From Diatrype stigma (Eukaryota > Ascomycota > Sordariomycetes > Xylariales > Diatrypaceae): 64,000 nucleotides of DNA. The position numbers and the translations under genes were made by a program. The stretch is from positions 62,001 through 126,000 of the forward strand of contig JAKJXP020000003.1 in NCBI GenBank assembly GCA_022225965.2, read 5' to 3'. Below, one piece after another: positions 12,150 to 23,205 of the stretch. How positions within the stretch are numbered: position 1 is the first letter of the stretch; every line of letters starts with the position of its first letter. Below the pieces are notes generated by a model. The model was not told the origin of the DNA. It did not search any database and saw nothing but the letters and a program-made list of their open reading frames with translations.

Positions 12150-14383
12150 AATAACCATTACAAAATCTGGGATTTAAAATCCAAAAAAGCCGTATAAGCT
12201 AAGGACGTTAATATTCTCGAAAATCACTTTATTCGGAACCAACAGCCGTTAGCAGCCGGTCAGGGGGGCCCAACGCCTTTTAAAACAGCTGGCAACGAGC
12301 TGGATTTATATACGGAAAAAAGGGCCGCCGGCCCGTACAACTTACCCGGGACGTCCGAAGCCTCTAATACAGAAAAAAACGGCTTAGAAAGCTTAGGAAG
12401 CTTCCAGAAAAGCTCCCAGGAAATTTACCCTACAGGAAATAATCCCATATACCCCCATAATCAAAATAAAGAGAAGCAGCCGGTATTACCTAATACAGCT
12501 AATAATTTCGATTATAGGGCTACTAAAGGCCGTAAGTATGCCACCAAAGCGGCAACGGCTGTAATAGCTAATAAAAAAAACCAGGATAATTCCCTTTAAG
12601 GTAATTCTGTTACAGGAAATAAAAGACCGGCCAGTAGCAATTTAACTGCCGATAATAATAAAAGAATTCGAATAAATCCACCGGCACCCCTTACGAATTC
12701 AGGCCCTACGGAGTCCGTACGGGACTATATAGAAATAAATACGAATAATTTATTATATACCGTCGAAAATACGTTATTAGCAAACCAATTGTTAAGTATA
12801 AATAAAACAGAAAAAGCTGACTTTATTTTATTAGCTTTTATAACCAAACCCGTTATTTATAAATAAGCCATGGCTAATATAAACCGGAATTCCTGGTTTA
12901 AGGCCTGCAAGGCTAAAATCGAGGAATTAAAAAAACAAAATACATATATTATTATACCTATTCCTAAAAATAAAAATATAATAAATAGCCGGTGGTTATT
13001 TAAAACCAAGCCTATTATAGACCCCAATTTTATTAAATCTAACTGAATAATTAATACCGATAAAACGGAAAGATTTAAAGCCCGTTTTATCGTATAGGGT
13101 TATAATTAACAATTAAGAATAAATTATTTAGAAACCTTTTCCATTATAGCCAGACCAAAAGCCTGGCATTTATTATTAATTATAGCCGTAAATAAAGGCT
13201 GGCCTATTATATAATATAACGTCCAAAATGCCTTTATTTATTCGGATATCGATACGGAAATTTATATTAAACTTTCGGAAAGCTTATATACAAAAGCCGA
13301 AAGAAATATAAAGGTATCTAAATTAAATAAAGCCTTATATGGCTTAAAGCAATTACCTAGGCTTTGATATAAATTCCTAATTAACGTATTAATAAAATTG
13401 GAATTTAAAGTATTCCTATATAATAAAGATGTATTTATTAATTCTTAAACAAATACAGTAATAATTTGCTACGTCGACGATTTATTAATAATAAATCCGT
13501 CGAAAGCAGCCATCGATAAGTTAACGGGTGAATTATTAAAATCCGTTAAGCTGAATAAAATCGGACCAATAACTACTTATTTAAGTAACGATATAAAAAT
13601 AAATTACGAAAAGAAAGAAATCCGTATAAGCCAAAAAAGGTATACGGAAAAGCTATTCGAAAAATACAATATACGGAATAATCCGGAAATAAAGCCAGAA
13701 AATACCCCTTTTATTTTTGATATAAGGCTGAATAAAAATAAATTTACTGCTTTTAAAGAGAATATAAATTCTTACCAAAAGCAAATAGGTTCTTTATTAT
13801 ACTTAACTTTAAAAACCAGATCTAATATAACATACGCTGTTTATACGTATGCCAGATTTATGGCAAATCCTAATTTAAAGCACTTTAAAGAGCTAAATAA
13901 AATCTGGAGTTATTTATTAAAATTTCCTAATTTAGGGTTAGTTTATAACTATTTAGGAGATTTAAAGCTATAAGTTTATATTAATTTAAATTGGGGAAAT
14001 TCTTTAATGGAAAGAAAATCCATTAATGGATATATAATTAGTTTAATAACAAAAGGGAAATTTAATTCTATAAGCTAAACCTTTTAACTTTAGAAATTAA
14101 TAGCTATAAATAATTATAAAGCCGAATATATGGCTTTAAGGAAAGCTTTAAAAGAAGCTATATATTTGGGCAGTATATTTAAATATCTAAATAAAAATTT
14201 AAATTTAGGTTATACGGATCAGCTACCGAAGGTTTTTATAAATAATAACGGTATCCAAAAGCTGGCTGAAAATCCGGAATTTTACAAAAGAACAAAGCAT
14301 ATCGATATAACCTATCATTATAATAAAGAGATTATTAATAATAAACAGGCTGAATTATATTATATAAATATAACCGAATAACT
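12150..14383 (+). mobile_element. RIP-mutated Ty1/copia polyprotein remnant (integrase tail, RT, RNase H)
   Basis: One uninterrupted frame, broken only by in-frame stops with no frameshift, runs from about 12,153 to the stop at 14,381. It starts with an integrase C-terminal tail (YKIWDLKSKKAV). A variable linker follows, then copia RT (IINSRWLFKTK, RFKARFIV, YGLKQLPRL and the intact catalytic box YVDD at 13470-13481), then copia RNase H (SLMERKSINGYI, YKAEYMALRKALKEAIYL, TKHIDITYH). Most stops are TAA where Gln is expected. No gag or integrase core was found upstream, so the copy is 5'-truncated or its front is mutated beyond recognition. It is less damaged than the gypsy copy. Confidence 0.85.
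14130..14381 (+). pseudogene. Copia RNase H C-terminal open fragment
   Basis: This is the longest stop-free piece of the copia remnant (83 codons). It contains ALRKALKEAIYL, then FINNNGIQKLAENPEFYKR and TKHIDITYHYNKE, the standard end of Ty1/copia RNase H. In intact relatives this region follows the Asp-Glu-Asp active site and ends the polyprotein. It is in the same frame as the YVDD box at 13470. It is a fragment, not a gene. Confidence 0.7.
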
Positions 14384-15064
14384 AGCTAATATATTAATAA
14401 AGCCAGTTTCGAAAGCAATTTTAAATAAGCTTATTAAAATGGTTAATATAATTAGCATATAATAGTGGTTTTATTTCTATAAAGGTTTTTCTTATTATAT
14501 ATATATATATAAATATACAGGTTATTTTTTTTTAAATAGGTTTTTATTGTATATATAATAAGCAGTTCCTTTTTTTAATACTAGGTTTTTTATTGCTTAA
14601 ATTATATATAAAATATAGAAAATATAAAAAAAGAAACAAATTAAATAGGTAATTTTTAACCGGTTTTATTACTTAATAATAAAACAGGCTTTTTCCTTAT
14701 ATATAGGTTTTCTTACTTTAAGGCAAGCCGGCCTAAATAAAAAAAAATAACAAATAACCTACAATACGGTTAAATATATAATAAAATTAATAGACGTAAG
14801 TTAATTAAAAAAAAGCTTTATAACGGCCGAATCATTATAATATAGTAAATGTAATTATTAACGAACCACTGATTTATTCCTTTAAGGGGCATATATACAG
14901 CATTTCTAACTTTATATTTTAATAAGGCTTATATAAATTAATCCATATAGTTAAGGCTTATATGAATTAAAATTAATCCATATAACCCTTAAGGGGGGCT
15001 TTAGGATTAGCTGGAAAAAAAGACAAATTCCTATTGGCTACGGAAGATTCCAGTACCCTTTAAA

Positions 15065-15132
15065 CCGCATAATAACGTAATTATATAATTACGAACTTAT
15101 GCGGCTATAGGGGTTTTGCCCTTGGGCAAAAC
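15065..15132. repeat. Two adjacent palindromes at the edge of the AT-rich block
   Basis: 15065-15104 is a 40-bp near-perfect palindrome: outer arms CCGCATAA/TTATGCGG and an inner 18-bp perfect core CGTAATTATATAATTACG. Nine bases later, 15113-15132 forms a second hairpin: GTTTTGCC, loop CTTG, GGCAAAAC. Base composition returns to normal soon after. They may be terminal hairpins of a mobile element or the border of an insertion; no coding function is seen. Confidence 0.6.
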
Positions 15133-16779
15133 ACATTAAGCCTAAAATGAAACAGCTGCTGGGGAATAAGGGGGCCCGTCCCTTTATCCAGAAAATTCTA
15201 TAACCTTTTATAGCTTTCTATAATTCCTTATAAGCCTAATACCTATAGCGGCCCATCCAGTATAAATACAGGCGCCTGCCGCTTATAGATAGCTGTAATA
15301 TAATGAATAAAATCACGGAAAATCGTACATACAGACTTGTCTATATACAGTATTCACAGTGAAATCCTTATACTCTTTTGCTTACCCTATACAGCTAGAA
15401 TCCTTCCACTGCCTAAATCTTATAGGGCGTCTTATCATCTGCAAGAAATGCCGATGAAAAACGCAATTGGCAACTTCCTAATCCATATGCTGTCAACTCC
15501 ACCCCTGCCGACGTTCAGCAGACACATCATACCAATCCAGCGGAAGGTGCTGCCGGCCTGGCCAGCTTCAATTACAAAAGCAGTAAGGCTGTGTCCACTG
15601 GTCATGCGACTAATCGTTTTGGTGGGCTTCGTGAACTTCCAAGGTTCCAAGGTTGCAGCACAGGTATTAAACTTTTATAGCGGCTCACTCTACATATTGT
15701 TTCTGGAATGCTCCTTCTATCGTCCTTGAGATACGGCCACGATCGGTCCTACCTCATCGCATAGCGTAGATACACCGGTTTCCGAAGGAAGCAGGCAGGT
15801 CATGCTCACGCCCGTCAGCAATGAGGAATATTTTCATGAAGAACAGGAATGGGAAGTAATAAGGAATATATCCTTCATCTTCGGAGAGTGATGTTCGCCG
15901 GTATTGAATCCCTCGCCGAAACCCATAACTTGACCGAGAGAGTTAGACCTAGAGTTCTTTTATAACCCCCTTTCAAGGCAAACCTACATATTATATGATG
16001 TTGTTTACTAAAGTGGGTTTTCAGGGGTTTGCTAAGGTTCCGATCATGAAAGGGGTGGACGGTGCTTATATAAGCAGGAAGGGAAAAAAAGTCTAGTGAT
16101 AAATGGCACTCGGAGACTATTGTGACTTTCAACACCCTTATGAAAACATCACTATTCGTTGTTACCGGCCAACTCTGAATTGTTGCAACAACGTTATTAT
16201 CCCAGTGTGTCACATATGTGTAATGAGTGGATAGTTGAGGCACTTATGCTATCCAATATTATGCTCTAGTAGAACGTGGCCGCTGGCAGGGATACTGTAT
16301 CCAACAAACCAGCTTACAACGAGAGATCTCGCTCTCTATTGAAGGGCTGTGAATAGGGCCTCAAAGAGGGTTCCATTGTACTAGGGATGGTGTATAGCAG
16401 GTCTACAAGCCGCTGCAAATCCTTGGGTTATACCACCGCCCCACACTACCGGACGGCGGAAACCACTTAGGCATCCATATAAATCGTGGGGTTCGGATCC
16501 GCAATCCTACGCTAGGGGGTTGGGTTTACAGATCGTCGTGAGTCTTGCGGTGACTTACAACCAACGTCTGTCTTGTTGACAGATCTACGTTAAGAATGTA
16601 CATCCGCTAGATACTTTTTAGACTCCTAATCCGTGTATTACTATACCAACCATACAAGTCAAGACAGAGACGAACAAACTAACTAATAAGCTACTCGGGG
16701 CATTCGTTCAACCAAGGTAGAGGCTCCCTTCATACCGCCATATTATACCATTCGACTTCCCTACTTTAATGACTACACA
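15133..16779. other. Transition from RIP block to gene-bearing DNA; no gene found
   Basis: GC content rises from AT-rich to ordinary across this stretch. Short open frames on both strands lack recognisable motifs and good starts. The last 200 bp before the kinesin ATG are ordinary leader or promoter sequence, with no clear TATA box. Confidence 0.5.
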
Positions 16780-18837
16780 ATGGAGACCTTCCTCCTCGAG
16801 AACGTGGGTCTCTACAAGAAGCTGGTAAAGCAGTTCAAGCCGGAGCCGCCGCCGCCGCCGTCCGCTGCCCGGACGGGCAAGCAGGCCACGGTGCCGAGCC
16901 CGGACATGGTGGTGAGCGCGCGGATCCGGCCGCTGCTGGAAGAGGACATCGCGTCGGGGTTCCCGTGCGCGCTGTTCCCGCGCCCGCACCCGCGCCAGCC
17001 GGGCGCGGGCATCGTGGACGTGCACGACCTGTACCACCACCCGCGGGGGCGGCCGGTGCTCAAGTCGTTCAGCTACGAGGTCGACCGGCTGTTCGGGCCC
17101 GACGCCACGGCCCAGGAGATCTACGACGCCCAGGTCGCCGACCTCGTCGCCTTCGCGCGCGCCGGCGGCACCGGCACCCTGTTCGCCTACGGCCAGACCG
17201 GCTCCGGCAAGACCACCACCATCAGCGGGCTCGAGAAGCTGGTCGTCCAGGCCCTGCTGACGACGGACGGAGGCGACGATGGTCGTGGTGGTGATGTTGT
17301 CGACAGCAACAACAAGAAAAAGAAAACGCCGCCCAGGCAGAACGTCTACATGAGCATCATCGAGCTCGCGGGAAACTCCGCTTACGATCTGCTGCGCGGC
17401 CGCCGCCCCATCCAGATCATGGAGGACGCGCACGGCGTCACGCGGCTGATCGGCGCGGAGGAGCACCTCCTGGTGCCGGGACCGGCCGGCGGTGGCGGCG
17501 GCGGCGCCAAGACCGGAAGGGGGACGGGGACGGGGACGGGGGCCAAGGCGAGCGGAGCCGCGCACGCGACAGCGCTGATCGAGCGCGCGATGCGGTTCCG
17601 GCACACGGCGTCGACGCGGAAGAACGACGCGTCGTCGCGATCTCACAGCATCTGCCGGCTGCGCATCCGGCAGCAGGAGGAAGACGAGGAAGGGGAACCC
17701 AGCCCTGCCATCATCAGCAGCACGTCGGATGATGACAACGACGAAGACGGCGACGGAGACGGGCTCCTGTACCTCGTGGACCTGGCGGGGTCGGAGGCGG
17801 CGCGGGACGTGGCGACGCACGGCGCGGACCGCATGCGCGAGGCGCGCGAGATCAACATCAGCCTGTCGGTGCTGAAGGACTGCATCCGGGGCAAGGCGAA
17901 AGCCGACGCGCAGCAGCTGGCCTCGTCGGTGTCGTCTCGTCCTAGCTCCGGCCGTGACCCTGGCCCTAGCTACGACTCTCGCCCTAGCCTTAGTTTGGAC
18001 CGCAATGTTTTCAACAGCAGTCCCAGGAAGCCAGCAGGAAGGCCATACCAGTGGAAGCCGGAGAAGCCGAAGCAGAAAGCGCCGCCGCACATCCCCTTCC
18101 GGCAGAGCGCGCTGACCAAGATCCTGAAGCACGTCTTCGACCCGTCTCCTTCTCCCCTGCCCTCCTCCCGCAGGACCGGGACTCGTACTGCTGCTGCTGC
18201 TGCTGCTGCTGCAAGAAGGAGGACCAAGACCGTGGTCGTGGCCTGCGTCAACCCGAGCCTGGCGGACGTCGGGCCCAGCAAGAACACCCTGCGGTACGCG
18301 GAGATGCTGCGCGTCTCGGTCCCGGCGTCGGCGGCCGACGCCCTGCTGGCGGCGCCCCCGGGCAAGCCGTCGAGCCGGGACCCGGATCCCGAGGCCGCTG
18401 CCTCGGTGCCGTTTCGGGACCGCATACGCCCCGGCATGGTGGTTAGTTATTATGCGGCTCCTGCCTCGTCGCCGGACGAGAGTGTCGATAGTGTAGCGCC
18501 GGATGATGCGCAGTTGGCGGTCGTGCTCAGCCGTTTTGATGAGTCTGTGAGTGGTGATGGTGGTGGTGATGGTGGTGAGGATGGGGATAGCGGACCTGCG
18601 AGCGACGAGACCGATGGGGACGAATTGGGGGGCGCCGCTCAAGGGGATAATGGCGGCGGCGGTGATGGTGGTGGTGGAGCCCGGTATTTGTGCGCACAGG
18701 TGACGCCAGGGGCCGAGAGCGAAACGTACGAAGTGAATCTGTGGCAGCAGGTGGTGGTGGATGTCAGCAATATGGAGAAGGAGGTCGTTCTAGAGTACGA
18801 TGCCGAGACGAGGTATTACCAGATTGCGTCGGACTAA
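16780..18837 (+). CDS. Kinesin-like motor protein, intronless (kinesin-13/KIF24-like)
   Basis: This 685-aa protein carries a kinesin motor domain that uses ATP to act on microtubules. It has strand VVSARIRPLLEED (44-56), the P-loop GQTGSGKT (138-145), switch I SSRSHS (285-290), switch II LVDLAGSE (332-339), RQSALTKIL, and NTLRYAEM near the motor's end. The RQSALTKIL form and the short N-terminus before the motor are closest to kinesin-13 types, which depolymerise microtubules, but this is inference. Low-complexity insertions interrupt the motor: a Lys/Asp loop (163-185), a Gly-rich run (235-258), an acidic run (300-328) and an Ala8 tract coded by a GCT/CTG repeat near 18,190. The tail is acidic and Gly-rich with no coiled coil. 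The gene is very GC-rich and starts about 1.7 kb from the RIP block. Codon 1 is the first ATG of the frame. Confidence 0.88.
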   Translation: METFLLENVGLYKKLVKQFKPEPPPPPSAARTGKQATVPSPDMVVSARIRPLLEEDIASGFPCALFPRPHPRQPGAGIVDVHDLYHHPRGRPVLKSFSYEVDRLFGPDATAQEIYDAQVADLVAFARAGGTGTLFAYGQTGSGKTTTISGLEKLVVQALLTTDGGDDGRGGDVVDSNNKKKKTPPRQNVYMSIIELAGNSAYDLLRGRRPIQIMEDAHGVTRLIGAEEHLLVPGPAGGGGGGAKTGRGTGTGTGAKASGAAHATALIERAMRFRHTASTRKNDASSRSHSICRLRIRQQEEDEEGEPSPAIISSTSDDDNDEDGDGDGLLYLVDLAGSEAARDVATHGADRMREAREINISLSVLKDCIRGKAKADAQQLASSVSSRPSSGRDPGPSYDSRPSLSLDRNVFNSSPRKPAGRPYQWKPEKPKQKAPPHIPFRQSALTKILKHVFDPSPSPLPSSRRTGTRTAAAAAAAARRRTKTVVVACVNPSLADVGPSKNTLRYAEMLRVSVPASAADALLAAPPGKPSSRDPDPEAAASVPFRDRIRPGMVVSYYAAPASSPDESVDSVAPDDAQLAVVLSRFDESVSGDGGGDGGEDGDSGPASDETDGDELGGAAQGDNGGGGDGGGGARYLCAQVTPGAESETYEVNLWQQVVVDVSNMEKEVVLEYDAETRYYQIASD

Positions 18838-20183
18838 CTCGGGCACGCGAAGATCAGTTCAGTTCAGTCCATGATGGATGGATGGATTGTGGACAACCAC
18901 AGTCCTCCATTCGGGACAAACAAAGCTGCGAGGATCGATAGAGTGAGTAGTATGCTCGCTTTCCGTCCTTGGGCGAAAACCGGAAAATGGTTCTCATGGG
19001 AACGGATTAGAGATAGCATCGGACGACGTTCAGGAGAAGAAGAAGCTTTCTGCTGCTGCAAGGAACACGGACATAGACAGGCATCTGTTCATATACATAT
19101 AGAAACCACGACCCTAGTATAGACAAGAACATAGACCTAGACACCTTACATAAGACAAAACAGTCGACTAATAATCCTGGTGTAAAACAGGAATTATTTT
19201 GCAAAGGTGTCAATTATAAGAAAATTGCCGACCCCAACTAAATGAGCACTGATTTCATGATAAAAGTGGCACTATGACTTTCATTAAGACACAATATTGC
19301 AAAAGCAATGTTGCCGGTGATGCCTGAAGTGACGATAGATAGTATATTGTTTTGCAATGAGCTTGACTACCTATCATGAAGCATGGTGATATATAATAGC
19401 CCTTATCCGCAAGGTGACGAAACAAAACAAACAAACCTACATGATTATACCAACACCGTTGTATCAAAACCGGCTTCATATGAACTAATCATTTTTCACT
19501 TGAACTAGCCACAGCCATAGCAACCAGTCCCTTAGATACCATGCACGATAATCATCGAGTACATATCCCAAGCTCCATGGGGAACTCACATTAAGACAAA
19601 GAACACAAGCGGAAATGATGGGTTGGAAGAGAGGCCGGAATGTGGATTATAGGTAATCAGCATAAAAAAGAAGGGGAAAAGAGGCAAGATACTGCTTGTG
19701 TTGTATTGATTGCTAGTAGCAAGCAAGAAAAGAGGGAAAACCCCCGAAGTCTATAACGACCGCTTTAGAGAAAGGCTTTCCATGTCTTCAACCACCAACA
19801 AGCAATAAACCTTAAGCCAGGAATTACTGTGAAAACAGCCTGTACCGGCATTACCCTCCCCCTTCATAGCTCGTCCATCGTATGCCGCCGCCCCCCTCGC
19901 TCCTTTTTCCTACGATAGAGACATCGTGGGAAAAAGCGAAGAGTGGGAATTAGTCAGCAGATGACGAGAATCTCATTCTCAGCTGAGAAAAAAAGAAAAT
20001 CAAACGCATTCATTCATCTGCCACAGCGGGGGCGGCTCCTGCTCCTGCTCCTTGGGTATAGGAACGATTCCTGGGCACACCCTCATTATGAAAAATACAT
20101 ATCCATCCATTCGTCCTCCATCGGTTTTCCCTTCTTCGTTATGCTCTCGGACCTTTTTCTGTTGCGACTACGTTTTCTGTCTC
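18838..20183. other. Intergenic spacer, kinesin to CYSTM gene (tail to tail)
   Basis: Both flanking genes end here, so the spacer should hold two 3' UTRs. No further coding frame, RNA gene or notable repeat was recognised. Confidence 0.6.
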
Positions 20184-20690
20184 TTAACAGCATTCGAAGC
20201 AGCACTCGAGACAATCGCAGCAGGCATCGCAGGCGAAGCAGCAGCAGATGGTGGCCAGGCAGGCCTTGAGGCAGCTGTCGTTCGACTTGGACTCCTGCTG
20301 CGGCGGCGGCGCCTGCTGGTACTGCATGGGCGGCTGGCCCTGCGGCGGGTAGTACTGGCCCTGGGGAGGTCCGTAGGCCTGTGTTTCGCGCATCGCGTCA
20401 TGTCAGCATTGTCGCACATTTATGTGTTTTGGTATAAGAAGACAGGCCACGCCCTAATATGGAAGCGAGGGCGCGAGAGCTAGAGCTAGAGCTAGAGCTA
20501 GAACTAGAGCCAGGCGGGTAGGATGCGACGAGGTGTACTGTGCAGTGCCTTTCTCCTCAGGTCCCCTCCCATTCGAAGGTAGAAAAGAAAGATAAAACTC
20601 AAAAAGTCAGCAACGTACGGGTTGAGGCTGGGGCGGGTAGTAGCCCTGTTGGGGCGGCGGGCCCTGATTATAGTAGTCGTTGCTCGCCAT
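20184..20690 (-). CDS. CYSTM-type cysteine-rich small membrane protein
   Basis: The two exons are 20690-20619 and 20378-20184, giving 88 aa. The 240-nt intron has a GTACGT donor and a CAG acceptor in phase 0. The N-terminal two thirds are Gln/Pro/Tyr-rich with PPQQGYYPPQ and GQYYPPQG motifs. The C-terminus is a Cys-rich segment (CLKACLATICCCFACDACC and a further CC pair at the very end), with about 13 Cys in 27 residues. This matches the CYSTM module of small tail-anchored stress-tolerance proteins, such as the yeast YDL012C/YBR016W type, in which the Cys-rich end inserts in or attaches to the plasma membrane. The precise role is unknown. The start is the ATG opening MASNDYYNQG. A 6-bp AGCTAG repeat (20476-20507) lies in the intron. 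Confidence 0.82.
20476..20507. repeat. AGCTAG hexanucleotide repeat in the CYSTM intron
   Basis: GAGCTA units repeat about five times, the last one altered to GAACTA. It sits in the 240-nt intron and has no evident function. Confidence 0.7.
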
Positions 20691-23205
20691 CTGGACGGTT
20701 TGGTTGCGGATGATTTCACGTGTTGTTTTCTGTATTGCGGGTTGGATGTTAGTAAAGGGTAGCCTTTCTTTCTTTCTCTTCTTCGTCTGGCGCTTGGGAG
20801 TTTTCGCGACGGCTCTATGCGCTTGCAATTTGGTGTTGCGGCGGGCCGTCAATGGGGAAAAGAGTGACAGGAAAGATACGGACGGGTGGACGGACTTGCC
20901 TGAGGCTGACAGCTCCCGGTACTGTGATGCTAGACTTGGATCTGTTCGTTGTTGTGTCGCGGATGCTTCCTCTGCTGGACGTGGTTTGTATTTGTTAGTC
21001 ACGACTGAAGGTGTGTATGTGTAGGTATGAAAGAGCAAGTTCACATGGGGAGACAAGACTCACCGGTCGACGTAGGTAGGGCTGGTAGGTTGAGAAACAG
21101 GAAGAAGAAAAAGAGCGACGGTTGGTCGAGGTGATGGATAGATGCAGACAAGTATGTATGTAGATTATTCCAGTAGTTAATATTCTAGTAGTCAAGGTAC
21201 CTATCCGACGTTCCATCCATGTGCATCTGTAGGTCAGGCATGCAACTACCTTTAATGGACTGTACCTAAGTAGGTAGCCTGTAGGGGAGAGGTGGTGGTG
21301 GTGATCAACCCTGGAAGTCAGCGGCAACCGGCATTGGTTCTACCTACAATACAATACATTCACAGATACCCGGATGGGCAGGGGGGTTGCATGGCTTATT
21401 CCAGCAACTCTGGCAACTGCAGTCTCTACCTTAGGTATGTACATATTTCAGAACATCAAGGGCAGCCAAGGGGTTTCGGCCATGTACCGATCCGGGTTCT
21501 GGCATGTACTGCCCTGGGCATACCGGAGGATCTGCTGGGCTGGGTAGCAGATCAATGTGGTGGTGGATTGTGGTGGTGGATCGCAACGTGCTACCCAAGC
21601 CGCCTTGGCTGCTTTGTGGTGTGGCGCGGGCTGAAATGGGCGCTTCTGATGGCCTGTCCTGCGCGTTTTAGTGCTGGTTTTCAGGTCTGTAGGGGGTTGG
21701 TTGGGCTGGGTTTGAGCTGGTTTCACCTGTGATACTACATACTGTAGCACACCAGCTGCTCCTTACAACCACAACCACATACCTACATACCTACTTACCT
21801 ACATACCTACATACATACATACATACGGCCAGCCGGCCGGACTTGCGGCAATAACCTTATGGTATTTGTTGTATACTTGATATTACGTTGGTCTCGTCTT
21901 TTCCCACCTTCACGGGCTCTCATTGTTTAATCTGTTCTAGTCAAATATTTGCCTGTATCAACTTCACTGCTGCAGCGCAACCCCAAATCCTGCGCCCCGA
22001 CTCAGCCACATCCAATGCGTAGGTATGTATGTAGGCATGTACAGTCCATGAGCAACTAACAGACTCGCTGTATGTACGTACATACATACATATTTCGCTG
22101 GCTGTCTATTTCCGGATTGACCCTTGGACAGCTCTATTAGGTATTGTACCTACCTTAGCACGTTTACCCTACCCAGTCCTGCCAATCCAGCAACTAAAAC
22201 CCGGGCAATGGGCGAGTGACACGGCAATTCGGCATGTCTAGCAAAGCCAAGCCATGGCATCGTCCTACACCAGTAACGACCATCACTGATATCTGGTGCC
22301 ACTACCCGAACCCGTGGAAAACACGGAAACAACTTGCGGTGTCAAATCAAACTCCAGATACTATTGACGTGAAGCCTTTCGATATTGCAATACATTAGAA
22401 ATTCGGGGTGTAGAATAAATTTGCAATCATCTTGCCTGTGCCTGTGCCTGTATCCAAGGGTTGGATTCCCTGTATACCTGTCCTGTACTGGGTACTTACA
22501 TGGGTAGCCACATGGCGAGGGTCTTACACGTTAGTCCGCCAATAATAGGTCAAACCCGACGATAATCTGGCCATTACTTGGGACAAGTATATAAGAATCC
22601 AGCTCGTAAGGAATATATCCTCACTTCGTAGATACTAACCTTCATCCAGCTCTTTCGCCCGGCCGCAGGGTTCCGTACTTCGTATAATTACGAAGTAGGG
22701 TGAGGCATGGCTGGCATGGCTGTGAAACCGGTAAGGCTATGCACGGGTATAGCCAACCCTGTCTTAGGGGATATCTTCGATTCCCGAATCGGCATCTGGC
22801 CTTGGCGTGGGGAAGCTTCAAGGCTTGTCTTCAAGCCCGTCTTTCAAGAACGGACTGTATCGAACCATTACAGACCATAACTGCCTACTTACTCGTGTGC
22901 CGCATTTCTTCGCGAAACGCAACACCCCTTATTTGTTGTATATGTATATAAGGCAACTTTTATAGACTATCTCAGAGCACATGTCCCATGTTTTTCGGTT
23001 TCCCGGCATAAGCAGTTTTCTTTTGTCCGGTTTTAAAATCCCCGGCCCCCCTGTTACCTATAGGCTACCTGTCTCTTTCTCCACTCCAGTCTAACAAAAC
23101 AAACTCATCAAGACGTGTTTTACTCATCTCCATTCATTCGTCCACATTGGTCGTATAGCGAGCGGGCGGCTACGTAGAGCGCGGCTGCGTTAAGAGGCTC
23201 TTTAT
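20691..23205. other. 2.5-kb spacer upstream of CYSTM gene and downstream of Abp1
   Basis: The part next to 20,690 is a CT-rich leader or promoter for the CYSTM gene. Beyond it are TACC/TACA/CATA microsatellites (21,779-21,826 and about 22,073-22,092) typical of spacers in this genome. Open frames of up to 146 codons at 21,292-21,750 exist on both strands but show no motif. No gene is supported. Confidence 0.6.
21779..21826. repeat. TACC/TACA tetranucleotide microsatellite
   Basis: A run of ACATACCTAC-like units grades into perfect CATA repeats. The same motif recurs at about 25,983 and, as its complement, at 37,516, so it is a genome-wide spacer feature. Confidence 0.8.

Noticed and set aside
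15337..16243. Open frames of 122-130 codons on both strands
   Set aside because: The larger plus-strand one has no ATG start, there is no domain or codon bias, and they lie in the transition zone next to the RIP block.
16708..18642. 644-codon open frame on the minus strand opposite the kinesin
   Set aside because: It is a by-product of the very GC-rich coding strand. The product is an Arg/Ala/Gly mix without motifs, while the plus strand carries all kinesin motifs.
21292..21750. Overlapping frames of 146 (+) and 100 (-) codons
   Set aside because: Both overlap in spacer DNA with microsatellites; the products show no family features and neither has clear splice context.
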